A stretch of 64,000 nt of DNA, taken from positions 806,001-870,000 of the forward strand of contig JANCIK010000009.1 in assembly GCA_028532985.1 (NCBI GenBank), given 5' to 3'. The number at the start of each line of letters is the position of its first letter. Within the stretch, counting starts at the first letter, position 1. Below, in pieces: positions 10,090 through 18,463 of the stretch. The DNA is from Stropharia rugosoannulata. Taxonomy: Eukaryota > Basidiomycota > Agaricomycetes > Agaricales > Strophariaceae. A program made the translations under genes and the position numbers. Below the pieces are notes generated by a model that saw nothing but the letters and a program-made list of their open reading frames with translations, had not been told where the DNA came from and made no database searches.

Positions 10090-11635
10090 ATGCTCTTTTT
10101 ACCATTGGCGCTCTTCCTGGTTGTCGCGCATACACTATCATTTAAATTCGTTCATGCTCTTTCCGAAACCGTCGTAGATGACCAGGACCCAAGTATAACT
10201 TATTCACCAATTTCCAGCTGGACATCAATAAATGGGGGAGAGATGGATGCAGGTGGAACCCACATGGTGACAGATGACCCCGCTGCTACTGCGACTATTT
10301 CATCTACATGTGAGTAATTTTGTCACTGCTCAACATTCCTATTTCAACTTATCACATCATTATCTCAGTCATTACTGCTCATTTTTGGTCCGCGAAGTGG
10401 CCTTATCCTGTCGCCTCCCGCTTAGTGATAGACGGTCAAACTTTTGATATCGATCTTCAAGACAAATCCTATTCAGGAACTTCATATGGGGGGGCCGCCA
10501 CAGTATCATCGGCTGTTGTAGCAAGCTTCTACGGCCAATCTAGTGGAGAGCACACAATTGTGGTGTCCCCAGTACCAGGAGTCAAATATGCCGTTTTGGA
10601 TATATTCACGTGGGTTTTCTCTCACTTCACTGTGTGTGTAACATGCTGAAGTCTCCACAAAGTTTTGAAGTTGCGGATACACCACCCGAGGATGATCCAC
10701 AACGGACGAGCTCAGAGTCAACTGGGACTATAATGCCTATGCCGACACCTACTGCCAGCTCAGGCTCTTCCTGGACTTTGACAAGTACGACTCCGGGGAG
10801 CACTTCATACTCTACCTCTCAATCATCTACATCCCCGTCCCTCTCGGCTGTGCCGTTTTCTACAATGCCCACAGCAGTATCCAACTCAGCTCCGGATTCT
10901 CCTTCGCCAAATTCAGGACTGACACACAAGACTTCTAAGTCGCTGGCTATCGCTATTGGTGCAGGCGCAGGTATTACCTCACTGGGAGCTCTTATTTACT
11001 TGGTCATATTCTGCCGGAGACGAAAACGCACTCAGGAAGTCGAGGACCCATTCAATGATCCTATCATTCCTTATCCAGACACCTCCGCTCCCCCGTACAG
11101 CGGCGATAGCCCCTTTCATCTTTCCGAATCTCGATCCTCTCAGTCCGGACACTGGAGTATTACACCTCCAAGCCCTGCTCATCACGCAGCTAGATCCGTC
11201 CACTCACAACAACCCAGTACTCCTTTAACTAGACCCGCCTCGCGCCTCCCAAATCCTTATTCACAGCACTTTCCTCCTCCTCCCGCTACTCTACGCGTCA
11301 CAAATAATCCTGATATACAGAAAGCTTCATTTAAAGCTCCAAGCGCATCCTTTGCTAAAGTGACTCACACCCGACCCTTAGATTTTCTAAGCATTGATCC
11401 AGCCCCATCACTATTCGCTCCTCCAAAAATTCTTCCAGGTAGAATGGCCCGAGACAGTTTGTCGTCAAGATATCGCTCTGAAGTACTCAGCACCTTTAGC
11501 GAGGAGGGAGAGATTTTTACTGCCAGTCGGGTATCTAGAATTGCATCCAGGTTCCCAGTAACTCCCGCTCCACCATATCAGTCGTTTGCAGACACTGGAT
11601 TTCTGGCCAGTACCCTTCGGACTGGTAAGCAATAA
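10090..11635 (+). CDS. Single-pass Ser/Thr-rich membrane protein
   Basis: Predicted 477-residue type I membrane protein of a class common in agaricomycetes. Exons are 10090-10309, 10369-10609 and 10663-11635, in frame. Residues 1-22 are a signal peptide. The extracellular part first carries a folded segment (SAKWPYPVASRLVIDG, then QSSGEHTIVVSPVPGVKYAV), then a Ser/Thr/Pro-rich stalk likely to be O-glycosylated. One transmembrane helix at about residues 246-270 (SLAIAIGAGAGITSLGALIY) is followed by a basic stop-transfer CRRRKR. The cytosolic tail is Pro/Ser-rich and disordered. The layout is like wall-stress or surface-sensor proteins, but no signalling domain is visible in the tail, so function is unassigned. 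The start is the ATG that gives the signal peptide. Confidence 0.82.
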
Positions 11636-12510
11636 ACGGGGTTCCAATTATGCCTAAGTTGCTAGCGCACCGGCCAATATCCACATCTTCTCGGACAATC
11701 TACTGTAGATCAATACCTTTTTTCAGCGTATCGTCTTATAGTTCCATTTTAGTGTAGTTTAACCACCAAGTACCTGGAGTTTGTATAACTCGTCTTATGT
11801 AGCCTTAGTTCATATACCCTCTCTTGTAGCTCTAGGAACCGACCTCAATTTCTTGCCTCTCTTACGTTTGACGGCTACGTGCCTACTGCTGCCAGCAAGA
11901 TTCAACAAATATCTTCAAAGCAGATCATTTGATCAAGAATGTTTGAAGGTATTTTTACATCTCCCGTCGACGCCTCGGATAATTAAATTCATCTCTGCAT
12001 AGACCTGTTGGTTGTCTTTCAAAATGAAGCTATGCACAGCTGACCATCTATGTTTCCGACAAAATGCAAGTGGACGCCAGCACGAAGCATTGGAGTTCAA
12101 AAATACAATCCCGAATGCCGACGATGCTGTGATGTCAACACTGCACGAGCGTCTAAATTTGAAGAGTCACCTCAAGAACACAGAAACCATCACCTACAAT
12201 CGCGGAAAAATAGTTCCGGACTTCTGTAACTCACTTAATATAGTGAAGAGCTTCAATTTGATATTTGATATGTTCCGCGGCCGGCGGCTGAGACTTTATT
12301 TAATAAATACTCTAATGTCTGTTTATTTCGATATTCCTGCCACTGGCATGGGACTCGCCTGCTGATCTCATCGATCTTATAGCTTTAGTGATGCCACTGA
12401 CTTAAAGTAACTGAGGTCTAGTTGTATATATATCATGTGAAGGAAACAGGAGAAAGGGTATCACTAAGTAGGTTTGCGTCCTGCTGGCATTTCAACACCA
12501 AACTTACTCT

Positions 12511-12534
12511 CATCATGATGGATTTTGCGTTTAC
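12511..12534. promoter_or_regulatory. Conserved upstream element, copy 1
   Basis: A block starting with the palindrome CATCATGATG and ending GTTTAC lies 131 bp before the start codon. It is nearly identical to 14,081-14,104 upstream of the paralogue, while neighbouring sequence has diverged. This suggests a retained transcription-factor site. Confidence 0.4.
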
Positions 12535-12592
12535 GATGCTTAATCCGCCATGTATCCAAGCTCTTCCTCCGATCACGGCGCTGTAAATTGAA

Positions 12593-12600
12593 CATATAAG
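12593..12600 (+). promoter_or_regulatory. TATA box of small secreted protein A
   Basis: C-ATATAAG motif 65 bp before the ATG, present in the paralogue at 14,165-14,172 at almost the same distance. Confidence 0.55.
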
Positions 12601-12664
12601 ACTGTCGTTGCAGGACGTGCCACAAATAACAACTTCACTTCACAATTTACGGCTGGTCCGCAAG

Positions 12665-13458
12665 ATGTACAGTAAATTCAGAGCTGGTCTCGTAGTAATC
12701 TTCTTTGTGTCTTCTTATCTCATTTCGTATGCTACCTCTGCTCCGGTGTTCTCCAGAGCCGCATCTTCTTTTCCCAAGTACCTCATACTAGACTCGGTGT
12801 CTCTCGGGACCACTCACCGGCACTCAAAACCAACTGATGCCTCTGATATTATCCATAATGAAATTCTTGGCCGGGGACTGTTTTCGTTTTTTGAGGCATG
12901 TGTTGTTATTAACACTTGGAAGATAATAAAGACTTCTCTAACTTTCTTTAACTAAATAGCACGCTGTCGAAGGTGTTGGACATGGTAAGTTCACAATTTT
13001 TGAAGCAATGGGGAGCTCTTATCTCACATCTCTGCAGTAGTGAAAGATGCAGAGAAGGATGTAAAGAAAGGTTAGTACCCAGTCACGATACTGAATGTGT
13101 TGCATATAAATAACATATGGGTATTTCAGTCGAAAAAGAGGTCAAAAAAGGTGATTAAACTATCTGTTGCTGCATAGTGAAGACCAGTAACTCATACTGA
13201 GGGCTTCAAAAAACAGACGCTCCGGTGATTGAGAAAGTGGCATTAAAAGGTCTCGCTACTGCTGGAATGGGCGCCTCCAAAGTTGCCGGGCTCGTGGCAC
13301 CCGGAATAATAGGCAAACCGCTTTCCATTGGCCTGAAATTGGGAGCAAAAGAGTTGAATAAAGTCTCTAAAGGGGTTCATGTCAAGGCCTCACCTGAAGT
13401 TAAGGCTACGCTGAAAGGCATGAACAAAGCACAGAACATTATGAAGTTTATTCCTTAA
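12665..13458 (+). CDS. Unrecognised small secreted protein A
   Basis: Predicted 183-residue secreted protein with no family I recognise. Exons are 12665-12895, 12960-12984, 13038-13070, 13130-13150 and 13217-13458. The first intron starts with GC rather than GT, while the other three are GT-AG. Residues 1-26 form a signal peptide (FRAGLVVIFFVSSYLISYA, then TSA). After a polar Ser/Pro/His linker comes a short HAVEGVGH segment, then a Lys/Glu-rich helix-like segment (KDAEKDVKKVEKEVKK) encoded by two tiny exons. The C-terminus is Gly/Ala/Lys-rich and amphipathic (EKVALKGLATAGMGASKV). No cysteine pairs or enzyme motifs are visible. It is paired with a tandem paralogue of the same exon layout. An effector-like or surface-active role is possible but is only a guess. 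Confidence 0.8.
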
Positions 13459-14080
13459 TAACTCCACTCATTTGTATCACTCGTTTATATCACTCATTTA
13501 TATTTACTAGCCCTTCATTCCGAACACCCTTTCGATGCACCGGTTATCAAAAATTAAATCTGAATACCAATACTGTGCACTTTTGACATCGGGTCATACT
13601 CGGCTGCCGCTCATGTATATTTCCGACCAAATACAAGAAATATCGGTGGAAGCCCAGTATCAAGCAGTGGAGCTGCAATACCATATGCCGATGATGCCGT
13701 GATGCCAACAGGTGCCAAGCCCTCACGAGCGTCTAAATTTGAAGAGTCTCCGCATGAACATGTCCATTACCTAAACTCGCGGCGAGCAGCTGCAGAGCAT
13801 TGCATAGCTCAATTAATATAGTAAAAGGCTGTGACCTTCTGTTTCCTAGTCAATTCTACATGTTCCGAGGCCGGCGGCATATACAAAATGCTTTAATTCA
13901 TAGTCAATGTTCATGTGTTTTGATATTTTTTGCAGGACCTGCTGATCTTATTGAATTTTAATTTAGAGCTGTCATTCATTTACATTGACCGATGTGTAGT
14001 TGCATATTTGCCTGTGGAAGAAATACAGACGAAAGGATATCACTTGTGTCAAGGTGGCATTTCAATACCAGATGCGCGCT

Positions 14081-14104
14081 CATCATGATGGGTTTTGTGT
14101 TTAC
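14081..14104. promoter_or_regulatory. Conserved upstream element, copy 2
   Basis: Counterpart of the element at 12,511-12,534, 130 bp before the start codon of protein B, with two substitutions. Confidence 0.4.
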
Positions 14105-14164
14105 CGCGGTGCTGTTTAATCGACCTTGTATTCTTTCCCCCCGACCATGGCGCTGTGAATAAAG

Positions 14165-14172
14165 CATATAAG
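14165..14172 (+). promoter_or_regulatory. TATA box of small secreted protein B
   Basis: CATATAAG motif 62 bp before the ATG, matching copy 1. Confidence 0.55.
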
Positions 14173-14233
14173 AGTGGCGTTGCAAGATATGTACCACCGT
14201 TGGTCTCTTTGCAGTTTGTGGCTGGTCCGCAAG

Positions 14234-15043
14234 ATGTACACTAAATTCAGAGCCGGTCTCGTATTTCTTTTCGTGTCTTCTCTTTTTGTCACGTATACTT
14301 CCTCTGCCCCCGTGTCCTCCGTGGTTTCATCTTCTGCGCCTAAGCCCCCCAGACTGGACTCAGAGTCTTTCGGTATCACTCCCCTGCCCTCACAACAAAC
14401 CGACACCTCTGCAACTCACCGTAATGAAATATTTAGCCGAAGCCTGTTTTCGTTTGTCAAGGTATGGTGGTTCTGCTGTTATTTGAGGCTGACCAAGTGA
14501 ATTGAACGGCCATAACTCTCTTTACTAGCATGTCGGTCATGAGGTTGGGCATGGTAAGCTCGCAATTTTGAAGCCATGTAAACCTCCATCTTATTTCTCT
14601 GTAGTGGTACATGAAACAGAAAGAGATGCAAAAAGAGGTTAGCTCCCGGTGACACCTAATTTGTTTCTGCATACGAATAACTAAGTGCATATTTTAGTAG
14701 GCAAAGATGTCAGGAAGGGTAAGTAGAGACTCAACTGTGCCATAATGGATACTAGTAGCTTATACGACGTCTAGTCGAGCATGGTGTCGCCAGGTTTGCG
14801 AAGACAGACCTCCCCGTGATCGAGAAGGTGGGATTCAAAGGTCTTGCTACCGCTGGAATGGCTTCCTCGAAGCTTGCCGAGCTTGCACCTGGGCTAGGAA
14901 AACCACTTTCCTATTCCATGAAGTGGGACGCGAAATTGTTTAATAAAGCCTCTGATCGGATTCACGTCAAGACCTCGCCTAAAGTTAGGGCTATGCTGAG
15001 AGGCATGAATACGGCACAGAGAATTATCAAGCATATTCCTTAA
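14234..15043 (+). CDS. Unrecognised small secreted protein B
   Basis: Predicted 180-residue paralogue of protein A. Exons are 14234-14461, 14529-14553, 14605-14637, 14698-14718 and 14808-15043. All introns are GT-AG, including the first, where copy A has GC-AG. Conserved parts are the signal peptide (MYTKFRAGLVFLFVSSLFV), the HVGHEVGH segment, the charged ETERDAKRVGKDVRK segment, and the C-terminal VIEKVGFKGLATAGMASSK and MLRGMNTAQRIIKHIP blocks. The Ser/Pro linker after the signal peptide has changed most. That both copies keep frame and exon phases, including the 21-nt and 25-nt exons, argues that both are under selection. Function is unknown. Confidence 0.82.
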
Positions 15044-15439
15044 TAATACCAGTCATTTGTACCTAACCCTTCATTAATCCTCACTAACTCAGTGGCCTCG
15101 CTGGAAGTAAATTACGATTGGCCAAGTCCGGTGTTGTTATTGAAAATTAGCATGAATTCTGTGTTCAGACTCGGAGAACAGCAAGAGTGAAAAGTGTTAA
15201 TATTGGCCTCCCTGTAGCAATTTGTTCTCAAATATTTTTCAGGGTCAAGAACATGATGTCTCATAGGCGTTGAAGTTTGAAAAGAGGATAAGTAACTTGT
15301 GTCGTGCACCGAAGCCTGACTTCGACTCCAAGCCGAAAGGCAACCGGCCATTGGCGAGCGGCACTCCCCGAACCGTTTCGCGCGATGCCCGTGCTACGGG
15401 TAGTCATCATCACTTTCTATCTAACAACTCATAAAATAA
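15044..15439. other. Intergenic region
   Basis: Nothing recognisable apart from the 3' flank of the duplication and the presumed promoter of the next GST. Confidence 0.4.
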
Positions 15440-16361
15440 ATGATCTTGACACTTTATAGTCCACCTCGTGCCTCTGCCTTACTTCGGTACTTGTGTGGAG
15501 CTCAGATTTCTGGCAGCTTAAGTCCGAGGCTTACCAGGAAGGCTAGCAATTCGCCTGCTTCAGGACCTATCGTATTTTTCGACATACCATCCAAAGCAAA
15601 GCAAAGCGCGTGGTCTCCGAATACATGGAAGACCAGGTAAGCGGCATGAGGATATGTATGGGCATCGCTGGACTGGTATACATTCTTTCAGATACAGTCT
15701 GAATTACAAAAACATCCCTTACAAGACACAGTGGATTGAATACCCAGATATTGCAGACCACTGCAAGGACAAGGGTATACAACCAACCTACAAAAAGAAG
15801 GACGGTAGCCCTCAATACACTCTTCCAGCGATCTATGACCCCTCCACTGGACGGTACATCTCTGATTCCCTCGCAATCGCGCAATACCTCGAAACCACAT
15901 ACCCCATGACCCCAACGCTCTTCCCAGGCAATTCACAAGGACTTCAAACAGCCTTCCTATACGCATTTCGCCAGCAGATGACCAGCCTCTATCAGTTCAT
16001 CTACGCTCCAGAGTGCGTTATGCTCAATCCACGCAGCGCAGAGTATTTTCGCCGCACCAGGGAGGAGACATTTGGATGTACGCTGGAAGACCTTGTTCCT
16101 ATAGGTGATCGGGGTGAAGCCGAATGGGCCAAGTTTAAAGGGGGGCTGGGAAGAGTCAACGACTGGTATGCTAAAAGCGGGGGCCCGTTCCTGATGGACA
16201 GGTCACCTTCTTGGGCGGATTTTGTTGTTGGGGCTTACCTCGTATGGTGGAGAACCGTTTGGGGTGAAGAAAGCCCGCAGTGGGACGAAATATCAAGATG
16301 GCACGGCGGGCGGTGGAAGTCGCTGTCGGACCATCTTAAAGTCTACGAGAAGGTGGTGTGA
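15440..16361 (+). CDS. Etherase-type glutathione S-transferase with N-terminal extension
   Basis: Predicted 288-residue cytosolic-type GST, paralogous to four GSTs at 40.8-46 kb and resembling the fungal etherase-like (GTE) class. Exons are 15440-15636 and 15692-16361. The intron interrupts the Arg codon of WKT-R-YSLNYK, as in all paralogues. The thioredoxin-like N-domain (IVFFDIPSKAKQSAWSPNTW, YTLPAIYDP, SDSLAIAQYLE) and the helical C-domain with GGPFLMDRSPSWADFVVGAY are intact. The paralogues begin with MTI just before the first strand, but here no ATG exists at that place. The nearest in-frame ATG adds about 41 residues rich in Ser, Arg and hydrophobics with no acidic residue, which looks like a mitochondrial presequence. 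Either the protein is re-targeted or the normal start is lost. Confidence 0.8.
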
Positions 16362-16782
16362 TCATCGTCAATGTCAGCTCTTTTATGCATGCAATATCAT
16401 GCCTCTCATGCCTTCTTATCAATCCCATGTGGATAGGGTTTATCGCTGTGATTCTGAATCAGAGGACACATGCCATCAACCCGGGCCATTCATCCCCATG
16501 GCCGACCCAAACTCCTTTTTCTCATTGTCTAATTAAATGCTGGTCTCCTATGTTATGTCTGCTTCACATTGACTTCATTGCTTTGTTCCCAACCCCCACT
16601 ATCGTAATTTGTATCCATTCAATTTCACGGTAGGTTTCCTTTTGCATGTATAGCTTGTTACATTTGCCGTGACTGATTTCCATGGGTTGCAGTGTCTTTA
16701 CTACCGTTCCCTGCTAGCTCTGGAAACAGTACCGGTAACCGTTAGGTGAGTGTCTTTCCTAATAGCTGGTATCAAGCACTTC
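16362..16782. other. Intergenic region
   Basis: Nothing recognisable. It should contain the promoter of the F-box gene downstream. Confidence 0.4.
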
Positions 16783-18330
16783 ATGCCTTGGTATTACAGG
16801 CCGTCGACTTGCAGGTTAATCGACACCATAGCCATACCACGTTTATCCGAAATGCTCCTCGTCAACACTGCAAATAAATTAATCTCATATGGGGCTCCTT
16901 CGAGCAAAAGTTCCAGTCAGCAATATCGTCAAACTATACCTGCCATAACCTTCAACCTAGAGGAACAAAACCGATTATCGAGGCTCCAGAACAACCAGCG
17001 GAACGACCCCTTCCATCGTCTTCCTCCCGAAATAGCAGCGCAGATCTTTGCATTATACTTAGACGCCGGATCAGACAAGTCAGCTCGTGCAGCACCTCTT
17101 ATTCTTTCCTCAGTATGTCATGCTTGGCGGAATATTGCTCTATCAACACCGCACCTCTGGAAGAATATCCACGTCCATTTATCGAGCGAGTCTACCATAA
17201 AAGTGCGCATAGAGCTGTCCAGGCAGTGGCTACACCGCAGCGGCCAGCTCCCGCTCTCCATCAGCCTCAGCTTCGCCGACACCTACCCGATACACATGGT
17301 CGAGCCGCTCTTCGACCTCCTGCGCGCCTACTCCGACCGCTGGCGACACCTGACCCTGCGCATCGCCGCCGTGTACTACCGCAAGCTCGTCAACCGGCGG
17401 GATACCCTCCCCGCGCTCGAGGAGATCCTCCTACACCCACCGCCCGAGTCCATCTGGTTCGCGCCCTGCACGTTCGCCGTCGGGCCCACCCCCGCGCTGC
17501 GCCACCTCGCAGTCTCGAATCTCGCGCTAGCCAAGGTGCCCGTGTCATGGGCGCGCCTGACTACGCTCTCAGCTACGGACGTCTTCCTCGCGGACATCAT
17601 GAGCCTCCTGCGCGCGGCGCCCGCGCTCGAGCGCGTACGCCTTGCGCGCATCTCGGGCAGCACTGGGATCTTCCCGTTGCCCATGGCGACGATCACACAC
17701 CGCACCCTGCGCGCACTCAGCGTGCATCCAGACGGCGATGTCGCCGAGAAGCTCGCCATGCTGCTCGAGTGCCTTGAGCTGCCTGCGCTGGAGCGGCTGG
17801 AGTGCGACTTCGCTGGCTCACGGGACGCTCTGCCGTCCGAGGCTATCTGTGCGCTGGTCGCACGATCTGAGTGCGGGCTGAAGTATTTCGGCGCGCGCTT
17901 TACAGAGCCTGACACGAGGATGACGGACGAGGCCTTGCTAACCGTGTTGCAGAACATGCCCACGCTCGAGCATTTGGCTGTCTTTAGCGACTGTACGATA
18001 CCGATTCTTTCAGACAAGCTGTTTGACCGCTTGGCGACAAGGTTCACCACCCAGGATCCTGAGCTAGACGATGTGCCTTTGCCACAACTCAAAACACTGG
18101 AGTTCCGGGGGAGGCGGACATTCTCATGGGAGGCGCTCGCTCAGCTTTGTCCTGAAAACGTTGACGGAGCGACGAAACATATAAACATCCAAATGAGACT
18201 CTTGCGGCAATCCTCAGACCCTCTGGAGCTCGTACCCGCGATCATTCATGAACACCTGCTGCGTGCGCGAATGGCAGGACTCCACATAGATATCCTCGAC
18301 AGGGATGGTACAGATATACTTATTGATTAA
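16783..18330 (+). CDS. F-box protein, intronless
   Basis: Predicted 515-residue F-box/leucine-rich protein in a single open frame. The F-box reads DPFHRLPPEIAAQIFALYL, then SSVCHAWRNIALSTPHLW, the common agaricomycete form. Leucine-rich segments with LRHLAVSNLALAKVP and LERVRLARISG follow. The start is uncertain: ATG at 16,783 gives the longest product, and ATG at 16,852 (MLLVNTANK) is equally possible. The middle (about 17,200-17,900) is strikingly GC-rich with GC-ending codons, while both ends are AT-richer. Its stop is 133 bp from the convergent APC2 stop. It is not a close paralogue of the pair at 2-6 kb. Likely an SCF substrate adaptor; target unknown. Confidence 0.82.
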   Translation: MPWYYRPSTCRLIDTIAIPRLSEMLLVNTANKLISYGAPSSKSSSQQYRQTIPAITFNLEEQNRLSRLQNNQRNDPFHRLPPEIAAQIFALYLDAGSDKSARAAPLILSSVCHAWRNIALSTPHLWKNIHVHLSSESTIKVRIELSRQWLHRSGQLPLSISLSFADTYPIHMVEPLFDLLRAYSDRWRHLTLRIAAVYYRKLVNRRDTLPALEEILLHPPPESIWFAPCTFAVGPTPALRHLAVSNLALAKVPVSWARLTTLSATDVFLADIMSLLRAAPALERVRLARISGSTGIFPLPMATITHRTLRALSVHPDGDVAEKLAMLLECLELPALERLECDFAGSRDALPSEAICALVARSECGLKYFGARFTEPDTRMTDEALLTVLQNMPTLEHLAVFSDCTIPILSDKLFDRLATRFTTQDPELDDVPLPQLKTLEFRGRRTFSWEALAQLCPENVDGATKHINIQMRLLRQSSDPLELVPAIIHEHLLRARMAGLHIDILDRDGTDILID

Positions 18331-18463
18331 CGCATCTGCCGTAGGCAGCAACCGTACTTACATACCTATCATCTCGTAGATTTATCCAGTAGTATTACAG
18401 AATTATCCCATGAACTCGTGTCCGTTCTTCCAAAGAACCATGTCGTCGGTTGGGTGATAGAGG

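Larger units (their letters stand above)
11636..12664. other. Intergenic region; upstream part of tandem duplication
   Basis: From about 12,050 this is the first copy of a duplicated segment. It holds the promoter of the first small secreted protein, with a conserved element and TATA box. The open frame at 12,012-12,365 is not conserved in the second copy, so it is taken as non-coding. Confidence 0.5.
12050..13560 (+). repeat. Tandem duplication, copy 1
   Basis: Diverged direct repeat of the segment at about 13,605-15,100. It includes some 600 bp upstream of the coding sequence, all five exons and the 3' flank. The start codons are 1,569 bp apart. The upstream match is clear in blocks such as GAGCGTCTAAATTTGAAGAG, present in both copies. 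Confidence 0.85.
13605..15100 (+). repeat. Tandem duplication, copy 2
   Basis: Second copy of the duplicated segment starting near 12,050. The exon count, exon phases and exon 2-4 lengths (25, 33, 21 nt) are identical between copies, while introns and flanks have drifted. Confidence 0.85.

Noticed and set aside
12012..12365. 117-residue frame upstream of small secreted protein A
   Set aside because: The homologous segment upstream of protein B is interrupted by indels, so the frame is not conserved.
17115..17777. 220-residue plus-strand frame overlapping the F-box gene
   Set aside because: Out-of-frame shadow with Pro/Arg/Ala-biased composition; the sense frame carries the F-box.
17376..18092. 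238-residue minus-strand frame inside the F-box gene
   Set aside because: By-product of the GC-rich third positions of the sense gene; composition is Ser/Arg-rich with no family.
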